NCBI GenBank assembly: GCA_905182985.1
Contig: CAJJDN010000043.1
Span: 529,135 to 593,134, forward strand
DNA length: 64,000 nucleotides
Origin: Paramecium sonneborni
Lineage: Eukaryota > Ciliophora > Oligohymenophorea > Peniculida > Parameciidae
Direction: 5' to 3'
Under the pieces are notes generated by a model, which did not search any database, had not been told where the DNA came from, and was given only the letters and a program-made list of their open reading frames with translations. The stretch's first letter is position 1. Every line of letters begins with the position of its first letter. The position numbers and the translations under genes were made by a program. Shown one piece after another: positions 37,395-49,394 of this stretch.

Positions 37395-38630
37395 TCAAAC
37401 GAAGATTAAGTTCTTGATTTTATTTGAAACCTACAATTTTACTGTGACTCTGCCAAATTTATCATAAATCATACCATCTTTTATTGCAATATCTCTTAGA
37501 TAAAATAATCCCAACATATTTTCATATCCACATTATATTAATTTTTTGTCTTAATCAATCTTTAAAACAATTACTTTATTTCCAGGTCTTAATGTAAAGA
37601 TATCTCCACTAAGTGATTTGCATGTATTTAATACAGTACCCTATTTAATGTTTTAATATTAAGTTTATTAAGAAAATTATGATAATAAATTTGGAACTGT
37701 TTTCTAAGAAAACTAACTCATTCTATTCTTTTAAGCAATATTATTTGCTTAAAGTTTTGACAAATGATTGGAAAGAGGAATATCATTCTATTCTAAATTA
37801 AGTTGAATTTACACTTATTTATCAGAATTTAGTTCATTATTATCTTCTTGACTTTGCTGTTATGAAAATTTTTAATTCGTATTTTTATCTAATAATTTTA
37901 ATAAATTTTTATTCTCATTTTTATAATAATTCTTTGATGATATCTCTGATGATTATTCATTTAAGGTTTTACTAAACAATTTATTTAGATTATCAGAATC
38001 TGCTTGAACTCCTATTTCTAAATTAAAATTAGATTTTAATTAATTTATCTATTTAAACTTTTGAGGTTTAAAATAATTAATTTATCTTGCCAATTATTCT
38101 TGATTATCTGTGTGTCTTCTTGAAATTTAAATATTAGGTTCAAAACTGTCTTAACTATTTGAATTTCTACTTTTATCTTGTTGTGTATATAATTAAGAAT
38201 TGTTCAATTAGCTATTTTTAATTTCTAATGAATATTTTTTGTTTGCATTTTGTATTCTATTGATTTTTTATTTTTGATATTTTTACATCGTATTTTCTAA
38301 TATTTATGACTATCATATACCACTCAAGTTTACTGATTGTACTTCATAATCATAATTTTCTTCCAATATTTTCTAAAGCTTTTTTGTTTACAATAACCCT
38401 GCTTCACTACTACTATTAGAATACGAATCAGAATTAATATCATTCTTTTTCTATTATTAAAAATTTTCTATAACATTTTCCTTTTTCTATATTGTCTGAT
38501 TTTGCTATTAATCAAATATATTTATGGTAAACTATTGTTAATTTGTATTAGATGAACTTTGAGATTTCTAAGAATCAAAAGAGTATGGTTTTTCAACTCC
38601 AAAAAAAGTATTCATTTTCTAAGTATTCAT
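37395..38630 (-). CDS. Q/N-rich protein with C-terminal SH3-like domain
   Basis: 403 residues; one 24-nt intron at 38310-38333. Residues 1-325 are Gln/Asn/Ser/Lys-rich and low in hydrophobics (MNTQKMNTFFGVEKPYSFDS at the start). The C-terminal 75 residues resemble a beta-barrel of SH3 type: FTLRPGNKVIVLKIDQDKKL, then YENMLGLFYLRDIAI. A further 30-nt intron at the very end is possible but cannot be decided. A scaffold or adaptor role is an inference. Confidence 0.68.
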
Positions 38631-39163
38631 TTTGGTAAACCAATTAAATTATAATCATTATTGTTTTTATTATTAATTTCAGATAAGAAACTCTATAACG
38701 ATCATAACTTATGATTCTCTTATTATTTAAATTAATTCTTAAATAGATAAATGATAATGAATCTAATCAAAGAGATAAATTTTTTTATGTCTTAAAACAA
38801 TCAAAATTAAACTTAAAAAAAAAATTTAGTAATAATAATATTATAAAACTTTGACAAATTCTTTTTGATTTTTGTTTTATTCTTTATTTAAAGAATAAGT
38901 GAGATTTGATTTCCTTTCAAAATTGAAATAATTCAAATCACTTTTATTTTTTAATGGTTTTTTGATGACTATAAATTAGTAATTTTAAAGTAATCTATTT
39001 TTTGTATTAATTTAGTAAACTTTGAAGAAGTACCAAAAATATATGAGTTAAGTAATATATTATAATTATGTTATTTTGAGTTATCAAGTAAAAAAATAAA
39101 TTTAGAATATATAAATATATTAAATGTAACAGTTCGAATAGTGTATTTGTAAAAATAAAATTA
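38631..39163. other. Intergenic between divergent genes, no gene seen
   Basis: 533 bp between the SH3-like and HEAT-repeat gene starts. It is A+T-rich and must contain both promoters. No shared motif is apparent by eye. Confidence 0.5.
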
Positions 39164-40711
39164 ATGGAAAAAAATCAAAGTTTGATTAATAAAGTATCAC
39201 CATTTGCACAAATTACTGAGGGATAAAAGTATATAATAACAAAAAATCTACCTTAATTAATATAAATAGTTTTAAAGGATGCTGCAGAATTTCAATCAAC
39301 TTAAATATAAAAATTAAAGGCATTATAATAATTAAAGATGATTTGTTGTATTGGGGATATTGGTGAATATTTGACTTAGATATTTAAGTTATTAGCTAAG
39401 ATATACACAATTGACGATAAATATTATTTGAATGAGGTAAAGTAAATAATTAATTAATAGTGTAGATAAATATGTTATTTGATAGGATTAAAGATACAAA
39501 TAGATTATTACTTACCAACATTGATAAATTAATCTCGATTTGAATTGTAAGCACAATAATCAAAAACATTATGCAATTTGATAAATTTGATTAGTGAAAC
39601 AATAGTACATGAAAATGATAATCTTGATTTATAGAGTTTAGTATATTTGATTGGAGATATAGAGAATGTATATTCTGATTGTTGGGAAGTGATGGAATGT
39701 ATATATCATTTAGAGGATCGAATAATTGGTTAATCTTAATAAGAATTACCAATATATGTAAGATAATTATTTTAGGTTTTATTAACAATAAGATCATTTA
39801 ATAAGAAGGATTGTGAATGTTTGTTGCAGTAATTATCAACTAAATGTGGTTATACAAGTGTAACTGATTTACATGCAAATGAGATTAGTTTAATTTTAGA
39901 ATAAATAGCGAATTAAGAGCAGTTTAAAACATGGAAATACAATACAAGAGAATTCTTAAAATTCAAAGCAATAGTAATAGGATGTGGTGATGGCATATCA
40001 AAATATATGCAATAGATAATATAGATAATGAAATATTCTTTAGGAGGTGATTAAGAAGTTGAATTGCGTTTGGAAGTGTTATTATTATTAGATAAAGTAG
40101 TTTAAATTTAATCAATTAAAGATACTATCAAAATGTATAGTGCAGTAATGATATCATAATTATTAATATAATCAATGGTTTGGAAAGCTAATAAACCAAC
40201 AGTGAAAGTAAGAAAAGCAGCAGTAATAATAACATTGTATTTGAGTGAGATGTTAAGTTAAGAAGAAATATTGGAATTATTTCCATCTTTGACTGCTCCA
40301 TTGAAATCTTGTATGACAGATGATTGGGCACCTGATTTAAGATTTGCTTCAAGTAAATTAGCTACAAGTTTAATATAAAAATGTTAAATTTTAAATTATG
40401 AAATAATAAGAGATTTCTATCCTTCTCTTTTAGAAAGATTAGATGATTCTTAAAATTAAATAAGAATCGAAATTACATTTGCAATAGGTGCACTAATGTA
40501 ATAGAAATATGATTCATCTACAATTTTAGAATATATAGTTAAAGCAACTTTAATTCATTTGGATGATTCAAGTGAAGAAGTCTAAAGAGCCATTTTTGAA
40601 TGTTTATTAAAATGTCCTGAGAAAAGAGTTGTTTTAAAAGAAGCTGAATAAGCAATTAAGAATTTTAAGTATCCCCGTTTATGTTAAGAACTTATTAAAT
40701 TAGTAAGTTGA
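39164..40711 (+). CDS. HEAT-repeat protein, possibly dynein-assembly factor DNAAF5-like
   Basis: Intronless, 515 residues of tandem helical repeats. The C-terminal repeats are clearest: SCMTDDWAPDLRFASSKLAT, FYPSLLERLDDSQNQIRIEI and HLDDSSEEVQRAIFECLLKC, in which an Asp-Asp pair before a short helix recurs every 40 or so residues as in HEAT repeats. DNAAF5/HEATR2 ends with comparable repeats and preassembles axonemal dynein, which would suit a ciliate. That assignment is tentative because N-terminal similarity was not judged. Confidence 0.7.
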
Positions 40712-40765
40712 GTTTTTTTATATTTCTATTTATATTAATATATATATTTATATATTTTATATAAT

Positions 40766-42196
40766 ATGAAAACGATAGATAAATATACATTACTTACTTA
40801 AATAGGGTAAGGATAATATGGGAAGGTATATAAAGCTAATAAACACAATACATAAGAATTTTATGCAATTAAAGTAATAAAGCTAACTAGATTTAAATAA
40901 TTACCAAAATTAACTTAATTCACAATGAATGAAGTAGAAACATTGAAAAGAATTAATAATCAAAACGTAATCAAATTTATCGAATTATTTAATTCTAAGA
41001 ATAATTTATATTTGGTATATGAATTTTGTAATGGTGGTAATCTTGAAGAGTATATTCAAAGAAGTAGGAACCTAAGAGAAAGTGATGCAATTGATAAATT
41101 TACTTAATTGCTGAATGGTTTTGAATCTCTACAGAAAGAAAATATTCTACATAGAGATTTGAAACCATCAAACATTCTATTGCATGATAATATAGTTAAA
41201 ATAGCAGATTTTGGTTTTTGTAAAAATATTGAACCATTTGATCTCACTTAAACAATGGTAGGATCACCAATATATATGGCACCTGAAATCTTACTTGGTG
41301 AACCTTACAGTTTCTCTGCTGATATTTGGTCTTTAGGAGTTTGTCTTTTTGAAATGCTCTTTGGAAGATGTCCTTATGAAGATGTTACTATACCTAGATT
41401 AATGTATCAAATATAAAACTAATAAGTAATTATTTTTAATTATATTAGTTAACTATTCCTTATTAAATATCTGAAGGAATTGAACGTTTATTGAGAAGGA
41501 TGCTTACAGTTGATCCTAGATAAAGAATATCTTGGTAAGAATTATTTCAACTACGCATTCCTAAAAACCAGAAGAGTGTCTCCCCTTTAAACAATAGTAA
41601 TAAAAGAGGTGTATCTCGTAAGTGTAATATAATTTGATATTAGCAATTAGATAAAACTCCTCCCCTTATTAATAAGTCTTTCTTAAGAAAAACAGTCAGC
41701 ATTTCTCTTAAAAAATTTCTGAATCTTCTGAAAGCTGGCTCCATAATAATATTAAGATTATTTTATAACATAGAAAATAATTACATGAACAAATCAAAGC
41801 AATTATCAAACTACTTGAAGTCAATGATAATGTTCATGTTCCCTTAATGGTACTCTTCATGATTAGATACATTTAATCACAATTAAAATTAAATGTAGAT
41901 AATCTTATTAAATTAAGAGAATTTAAAAACACTCCCCAATTTGACAAAATTTCATCTTTATATAAGGAAGATGAAAGGTAAATACTTATAACAATTTATT
42001 ATTTTTTAGTTAAGTGATTTTAGTAGAAAAGCAAATTGTTTAAGAACTTAATAAATCATAATGTCCTTCTGAAAATGTCACAACTGAAGAATTTTAATGG
42101 AATACAAAATAGTTTTCACGTACAATCTCCGATGATATCCATTTATCAGAATTACAAAAATATTTATATAGGTTTTTAGATTCACTCAATAAATGA
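40766..42196 (+). CDS. ULK/Atg1-like Ser/Thr kinase
   Basis: 449 residues; introns 41426-41448, 41618-41643 and 41978-42009. N-terminal kinase domain: [97 protein letters not shown], ending DPRQRISWQELF. The Gly-Gly-Asn-Leu hinge and the short activation loop fit the ULK group. The C-terminal 130 residues are helical and unassigned. ULK kinases act in autophagy and also in ciliary functions (ULK4, fused). It ends 19 bp from the convergent BET gene. Confidence 0.87.
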
Positions 42197-42215
42197 TATA
42201 AATAATATTCATATT

Positions 42216-42904
42216 TCATATCTTCACCTTTTTATTTATATCATCACCTGTTATCCATGCAGATATCTATTTTTAACATTTTGTAAATGCTTCGAATTCT
42301 ATATTATCAACAATAATTTAATATTTTTCCCGCTCTATTTCTATAAAAGCATTAGGAGATGTATTTTATATCATATGAACAATTAATCCTATTTATTCTG
42401 GTGCCAACTATTTCAAATTATTTGAAAACTCCACTTTATCATTATAAGTCACTTATTCTTAAGGTTCTTCTTAATATACATCAGATGGTGTTTCTTTTGT
42501 TTTTGGTACAACTTAAGGTAAGTTTACTAAAGGCAAATAATTTTTCACATTCTTTTTAAACAATCTTTCTAATTTCTCTGCTATTTTAGTAATCCACTAT
42601 TAATCTTAACTTAAATACTTACACTAGTAGATCCATTATACAATTTACAATTATCCCAAATCAATTATATTTCATCTAAACACTCCTCCACTGTCTTATA
42701 TACATTGTTGTTCAATTTATATTGTAATGTTCCTAAATCCATTGGTCTCTTAACTATTTAGATATAATCAGGTAAATTTAATCGCTTATAATCTACGGGT
42801 TAACGAAACTCTACACTATCATTAGAATCAATCAATTATTAAACTATTTGATTCAGTCTTTTTTATTCTTCCTTATTGAGAGGTGTTTGAGTATTTTTTA
42901 TCAT
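42216..42904 (-). CDS. Compact BET protein: one bromodomain plus ET domain
   Basis: 220 residues; one 26-nt intron at 42597-42622. Bromodomain at residues about 15-115: FRQPVDYKRLNLPDYIQIVK, then RPMDLGTLQYKLNNNVYKTV and IWDNCKLYNGSTS. The acetyl-lysine-binding Asn is in the LYN motif. An ET domain at about 160-205 reads LAPEQIGLIVHMIQ and the conserved NAFIEIE. BET proteins bind acetylated histones and recruit partners through ET; animal members have two bromodomains. The short length and single bromodomain resemble plant GTE or yeast Bdf-type halves. Confidence 0.9.
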
Positions 42905-43744
42905 TCAAGGAGATGTTATTATAAATAAATTATTTTATATATATGTATATTTTATTGTTAATCATATATGTATAAATTTATTTTCATAAATAATTTACTC
43001 ATACTATCAATTATCAAATAATTATACACATAATTATTATTTTCAAATTTTAACTAGATATCTCTCTCATTAAAATAAATCTATCCTACAACAAAAAAGT
43101 CAATTTAACTTAACTTAAAATATTTAGACTAATTTCAAAAAGAGAACTTACATATTCATATTAATTATAAGGCTAACCTAATACTCATTAACAATATTAA
43201 ATATGAATAGATATAAATAAATAAAAAATATTAAAGTGAGCTATCTAATGAATTTTTGGTGCACTGATTAATAATTAATGAGGCTAAGTAGAATTTGAAA
43301 GCTGTAAGAAGAATAAAAATGTTGAGAATAATTATTGAATAAAGATTCATCAGAAAAACCAAAATGATGAACAAGAATTTAAAATTATAAAGGATTAAAT
43401 ATAATAATATAGATGGAAATCAATTTAAAAATAAATGAAGTACCTCAATATATTTAAATTACTAAAAATTAATTAGATTAAGATATAACTTTATTTTATT
43501 CTTTAAAAAAATCTTTGGTTTGAAGATTAAATGATACAAATGATATTAAGATTAATAAATGGTAGAAATGAAAGGGAGAGAGACTAAACATTTTAGATTT
43601 TGAAATTATTTATCTATATTATAAGATTGTTAAGTTAACCATAATTTAGAGAGTATATAAAAGCTGTTAGTTTAAATTGTAAATGATTATGTTAATTTAG
43701 TATTAAAAATGTATACTAATAATGATTGTATAATTAATATTATA
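42905..43744. other. Intergenic, short open fragments only
   Basis: 840 bp. Short plus-strand frames start at 43413 (MEINLKINEVPQY) and 43531 (MIQMILRLINGRNERERDQ), and a frame without TGA runs around 43319-43436. None could be joined by canonical short introns. They may be remnants of a decayed gene. Confidence 0.4.
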
Positions 43745-44240
43745 TCATGCTTATTCCTATCCTACTTAGAGCTCAAGTTCTGCAATTCTTCTTTACAATC
43801 CAAGTAATTGTTATTATAAGGCTGTTTTCTCTCCTTTAAGAGCAGTAATTTACTATTATAATCTAGAATTTTCAGCTTTCTAATGAGCAAAATGCCTAAA
43901 AATAGTAAATAATGTTTACCTTTTCATTTCTTCTTCAATTCTCATAAGTTCATTCGTTAATGTTTTTTTAACATCTTAAGTTTTCATGCTCAAAACTGAT
44001 TCAAGAGTATCCTTCTCAGATTTCAATATTTAAACTTCTTTCTTATGGAAATTCATCTCATCTTGGATGCCTTTAATTGTTTCCTGTAAGAATATATTAT
44101 ATCAGTTTCATTACCTCCAAACTCATTAATTTACCTTTCAATGATGCAGGATTTTAAGATCCTGCAAAACTTTAACCTGTCTATCCTAAATCATTTTATT
44201 TTGCAAGTGTATTTCCAGCTGACTTAAATGCATTACTCAT
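43745..44240 (-). CDS. Small coiled-coil protein, 146 aa
   Basis: Introns 44084-44114 (31 nt) and 43896-43919. After a flexible N-terminus (MSNAFKSAGNTLAKQNDL), residues 35-140 form one coiled coil: LMSLEETIKGIQDEM, KKEVQILKSEKDTLESVLSM, RIEEEMKRHFAHQKAENSRL, LLGLQRRIAELELQV. It resembles small ciliary coiled-coil proteins in size and regularity, but I know no specific match. Confidence 0.75.
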
Positions 44241-44626
44241 TGAAAATGTCGACTTTATATTTAAAATTAAAATTATTATTTATTTATGAATTTACTTAAA
44301 TCAATATTAATATTCTAATTTAAGTTCATTCTCCATTAGTTTTATAGAATTTAAACCACATTTTATGCTTTCAAAATTTTTATATTCATTTTTTATTTAT
44401 TACTATCAAAACATTATGTCAAATTATTAACAAATATTTATAATAATAATATCACATCTCTTTTTTATTTAAAAAATTTTTATGACTAAATAAACAAATA
44501 ATTTTTTTCAATATATAGATTTTAATTAATACAAATAAAATTTAGGGCAGTTTTTCTATCAGTTTCTTTAATGCTTGACAATAATTAATATTTAAAAAAA
44601 AGTATTATTATTAAATTATTAAATAA
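44241..44626. other. Intergenic between divergent genes, no gene seen
   Basis: 386 bp, A+T-rich, presumably the promoters of both flanking genes. Confidence 0.5.
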
Positions 44627-45070
44627 ATGAGCTCTAATCCAAGTTCACCTCCAACTCCATATAAGAATGGATCTATTCTTTTAAATAGTTATACAATTAA
44701 AGATATTTTGAAATAATCCCCTAACAAAAAAGTTGACCTCTATGCAAAGATAATTGTAATTTTATTTGTTATTTTAGGCAATATCAGAAGCATAATAATG
44801 GGATACAAAATATGGTCCACAATTCACAAAAAATATTTGTCTTTCAGATAATACAGATATTATTTGGGTATTAAATATTGTAATTTCTTATAGGCATCAT
44901 TACAATAGAAACTTTTAAATCAGCATTAGAATGATTTTATTCTAGAAAATCATATTGTATTAAGAAACATGATTATTGAAGAATAAGAAGGAGTAGTTTA
45001 ATTAATTGATGATATTTGGACATCAGTGTAAACCCCAGAGTCTGTGGAAATTAATTACTTCACCTTATGA
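44627..45070 (+). CDS. Small protein, possible OB-fold
   Basis: 131 residues; introns 44756-44777 (22 nt) and 44868-44893. The body, VDLYAKIIAISEAQQWDTK, then NICLSDNTDIIWASL and NHIVLRNMIIEEQEGVVQLI, reads as alternating beta strands with a helix between strands 3 and 4, as in nucleic-acid-binding OB folds (RPA or POT1 type). This is a structural guess from the strand pattern. The N-terminus is Ser/Pro-rich. Confidence 0.65.
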
Positions 45071-45311
45071 AATTCTTTTATATTTTATATTTTATATAGA
45101 TACTTCACTTTATGATAATTATTTTTAATTATTTTTAATTATTTTATTTTTAATTCATAAATTGAATTAATCTACAGATTAATTCCAGTATCCTAAAATT
45201 AGTTTCTCCTTACATAAATACTTAATTTCCTTTATAATAATACTCTTTGGTTATATGAATTTAATCTTTAAAAAATTTAAATATTTATGATTTTAAAACA
45301 TTAATATATTA

Positions 45312-45606
45312 ATGAAAAAATTATTATATATCGCAATAGCCTTGGCTTGTATCGTTGCATTTATTGCTTTTAATAGTGGCATCTAAGAATCTGCATTTAA
45401 GAGAGTAAAAAGACACGATGTTTGGGGACCAACATGCAGAAAGAAATGTGCTGATAATAAAGGTGAAGTTTGTGGATGGGTTTCATAAGGATGTTGTACA
45501 TTGGTAAAGTTATTAATAATTTTAGGAACGTTGCTCAACTGGATTTAGTGGATAAAAATGCGAAGATGGATATAAATTACATATTCCAGGATGTACAACA
45601 TCTTGA
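45312..45606 (+). CDS. Secreted cysteine-rich small protein
   Basis: 90 residues; one 22-nt intron at 45504-45525. A signal peptide (MKKLLYIAIALACIVAFIAF) precedes a mature part of about 65 residues with eight Cys in WGPTCRKKCADNKGEVCGW, SQGCCTLERCSTG and KCEDGYKLHIPGC. Such spacing suggests a disulfide-rich fold, EGF-like or defensin-like in size. Candidate roles are a pheromone, surface or secretory-granule component; nothing in the sequence decides. Confidence 0.72.
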
Positions 45607-45913
45607 TTTAGATTAATATTTTATCATTATAATTATCATATACAAAACTAATAACAAAAAATTAAGTTAGACTATTTTTTAAATCAAAAAGTTAATTGAA
45701 GTCTTTTTATTTTCTATTAGACTGCAAAGATTAATGAAAACAATATTTAAAAAATAGAAATATAATTTAATTAAAACTAATGAACTAAGTCATAGCTCAA
45801 ATAAAATATTAAGTTTTAATAAATTAGGATTTTTATATATGAGGATCATTACTTCTAATGTAAAAAACATTATTTTAATAATTGATTACTTTAATTGAAA
45901 ATAAATGGAATTA
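45607..45913. other. Intergenic between convergent genes, no gene seen
   Basis: 307 bp, A+T-rich, containing both 3' ends. No hairpin terminator-like element is evident, as expected in a eukaryote. Confidence 0.5.
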
Positions 45914-47863
45914 TCATATCACATAATCTATTTAAGTAAATTTCAATTCAAATTTATCTAATATTTCAAATTATTATAAGCTTATTAGATCAGAATTTTC
46001 TAAAGAATCTTAATTTTAATTATAAATTAAATTATCTGAAGGAATTTATTCATTACTATATTATTTACTCAACTATTCCAAATTTTTAAGTGTTGAATAT
46101 ATTTTGCAATTAAATTTCTTAATTCTCACATCTTCATAATCAATCTAGGTTAAGATATTTTAAATATTTGAGATTTAATCATAAATTTTTGAATTTATCT
46201 ATAACTAGTTTTAAGACTTATTTAATTCTGTAATATTTTCAATAGAGAAAATATTTTAAAATTATTTTGTAACTATACAAATTTCTTTTTTTATTATTGG
46301 AATATTGACTATATTCTAATAATATGATTCTACTGAATTCAAAAATTTATGATTGAAATTTTAAAGCTCTTTTTTATCTGGATAAGCTTCTATATATTAA
46401 GAAATTTAAAATTTCAATGTTTTATCATAATTTCAAGCAAATCAGAGAAATATTCTAAATACTTTTAAAATTAAACTTCAAAATTTTAATACTTTAACTT
46501 TTGTGGAATACTTGATATTAAATCCAAAAAATTTTCACAAAGTTTTATAACTAATGCAAATTAATCATAAAGACTATTAAATCTTTTAATTAACTAGTTA
46601 AATTTACAATCTTTGTAGAATATTAATTTTGGTTTGTCAATCAAAGATTTATAGAAAGAATTTTTTTAAATCTCTTCAAAAGATTAATTCGAATTAATTT
46701 CAGAGGAAATATCTTAATTATCAGATATTTTTTCATAATTAGATTAATTTTACATATAATTTGGTTGAATAAAACTTACATCTGTTTCTACCATGCTTGT
46801 GTTTGGACATATTATGCTTACATCTGATTAAATTGACTTAACATCATCAAGTATTGAAAATTCAGTATTCTATATTAGTGAATTTTAGAATTATGATTAG
46901 ACATTTTCTATAGTACTCTAAAGTAATGGGGATTAATATAATTACTCAAATGTTAATCTATCTTCAACTTTAAAATTCAGCATTTTTTATATAATATCTC
47001 TAAGATTTGAATTTTGGATTTCTTAGAATTTGGCATTTTATTTTTATATCAATTTAATTTGTTTTTTTCTATTTAAGCTATTATCAAATGGATATTCACC
47101 TGTTATCATTTAATATAAACAAACTCCCAAACTGTAAATATCTGCTTCAAATGAATAGGATTTTCTTTATAAAATTTCAGGTGCTAATATTAAACAATTA
47201 TAAAATACCCATATTTAATAAAGTTCCTGCAAGGGTTTTTGTATTTTTTTAATTCAGGAATTTTTTAGATAATCCTAAATCAAGTAATTTGTAAGATCCA
47301 TTTTAAAAAATACTTTAAAAATGAATATTATTTAACTTTTTATGTTGATAGAAATCTTCTTTTTTTATCATAACACCTATATTTTCTAACTTCAAATCTC
47401 TATGAAGAATATTTTTTTAGTGTAAATAATTGAGCCCATTTACCATTTATCTAAGAATATTAATTACTAAATCTTCTGGTAATTTATTATCAAAATAATT
47501 GATCATCATATGTTTAACATCCATTTCACAATACTAAAATTTATAAAATATAGTTAACTTCCAATACTAAAAATAATGCAGATTGTGATTCTTAACTTTC
47601 ATACAATCTAATAACATTATCATTTTTGATTTAATTTAATAATTGAATTTCATTTTTTAAACTAGAAACAATAAATGGTTATATGCCTAATAAATTAACA
47701 ACCTCTAAATATAGATTAAATAAACCTTTATAGCAACAAATTCTCCTAATTCATTTTAACATTTAAAAACCTTTGAAAATGCTCCTTCACCTATTAATAG
47801 AGGTTTCATATATTTGTTTCCGAATTATTGTTGTATTGAATCAGCGTAAAATTGATCAATCAT
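45914..47863 (-). CDS. Ser/Thr kinase with apparent frameshift in its C-terminal region
   Basis: Introns 47703-47725, 47534-47558 and 47184-47208. The kinase domain has IGEGAFSKVFKC, AIKVVNLL, HRDLKLEN, LLDLGLSKK (Asp-Leu-Gly instead of Asp-Phe-Gly) and MAPEILQRKSYSFEADIYSL; an insert of about 15 residues precedes the activation loop. ULK-like kinases are the closest group. The frame stops at TGA 46416-46414 after 458 residues. However, the adjacent frame continues with protein-like sequence and no Met to TGA 45916-45914. A missing base near 46400-46432, or a real break, explains this best. Confidence 0.78.
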
Positions 47864-48206
47864 ATAAAAATTGTAATAGAAATAAATGAAGAAAAAGAAA
47901 AGAGAAAATTAATTAAAAATAAATAGTATATAAAAAAGGGAGATAAATTGTAAATATTGAATTAATTATATATTTAATCAACTATTTATTTAATAATCAA
48001 TTTAATATAGAAAATATGATGTTAAAAAATAATTTGAGAAAATGTTTAAAAAATAGTAATAAGTATGGAAGAGTAGATAAAGAATAAAATAAATTCTAAT
48101 AATTGTATTATATATATATAATAAAATATTATATAAATAATGTATATGAAAAGTGAATAAAAATAAATTAATAAATTAGAATAGTCGTTTTTATTATTTA
48201 AAATAA
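47864..48206. other. Intergenic between divergent genes, no gene seen
   Basis: 343 bp with long TA repeats near 48110-48122. A short plus-strand frame from 48016 lacks coding character. The sequence should include the promoter of the trichocyst gene, which is expected to be induced during trichocyst synthesis. Confidence 0.45.
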
Positions 48207-49348
48207 ATGAGAACAGGAATATTAATTTGCCTGATATTAGGAGTATTGAGTGTAGAACTTAATATGGAGAGACATTCAGAAGAAGTTTTGGCTAAATTAA
48301 GAGAATCTAAATGGGCTTCATTCATAGTTGAGTTTGCAGAAGTAGAATTAGGAAGTGGAGGAGCTTTGACAGAATTGGTTGAAGCTATAAATTAATTGAT
48401 TGAATAATTAGAGGAGGAATTAGATGATATCCATCATGCCTATTCTAGAAGAACAGATGAACATAATAGAGATGTAACAAGATATGAATAAGAAATTTAA
48501 GATGCTGATAGAGGTAATTGTTTATTTAAAATAATTAGATATTTTCAATGGAGAAGATTTCATTGATAATGTATTGATTCCCTAAAAATAAAGATTCTAA
48601 GATGCTCTTGCTCAATTGAAAACCAACATTGAGGAAAACAGAAGAATTCTTGATTCAGAAACTTTGAATAGAAAGAAATAACATGAATAATTCTTATCAA
48701 ATATAGCTGAAATAAATGAAGCTATAGGTGCTGTTGATGAATCATTAGGATTGTTATCTTAAATAACAAATCCATCTCTTGTTTAATTTAAGAGAGTTTA
48801 AACTAATTTAGGAAGAATCTAAACTTCATTCTAAAATCATTCTTCATTTGCTCCTATTATAAGAGCTTTACTTGAATTAGCAACAGAATAAAACTTTGCT
48901 GATTAAGGATCACTTTAATAATTGGTGAAGATTTTCAATGAATTACGTGTTTAATTTGTTGATACATTAAATTAAGAAACAGCAGATGAGAGTGCAGCTG
49001 AAACCAAATTTGGTGAAAGAGTTACACAATTAGAAAAAGAATTTGCTGAATTCTAAAGAGCTGTTCTTATTAAGAATTCAGAACTTGCTGCTAATGAATG
49101 TAATATTTGATATAAATATATTAGAAAAACTTGGAGAAACTATAGTATATGTTGGATAAAGAAAAGATGATAGAGCTACACTCTAAGCATAATTATAAGC
49201 TGAAAATGATAACTATGCTGCTGAAACTGATCTTTATAATCGAACTGTTACAGAATATAACAAAGAAATTGATATCAGTAAACAAGCTCTTGGATTATTA
49301 ACCTAACCAAGCTTTGAATAATATGTCAAATCTAAAGTTGGAATTTGA
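48207..49348 (+). CDS. Trichocyst matrix protein precursor
   Basis: 363 residues; introns 48514-48538 and 49100-49124. A signal peptide ([16 protein letters not shown]) and propeptide precede the typical TMP pattern: [40 protein letters not shown] and EIQDADRDI, then a second copy of the coiled-coil arrangement ending [16 protein letters not shown]. TMPs are proteolytically processed and crystallise inside trichocysts, the defensive secretory organelles of Paramecium, and extend on exocytosis. They form a large multigene family. This gene is the best taxonomic marker in the window. Confidence 0.95.
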
Positions 49349-49394
49349 TCCATATTGACACATTCAAATTATAACAATCAATATTTTTACTACA

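Noticed and set aside
48016..48150. Short plus-strand frame MMLKNNLRKCLKNS upstream of the trichocyst gene
   Set aside because: It is fewer than 50 codons of low-complexity A+T-rich sequence including TA repeats, and sits where the promoter is expected.
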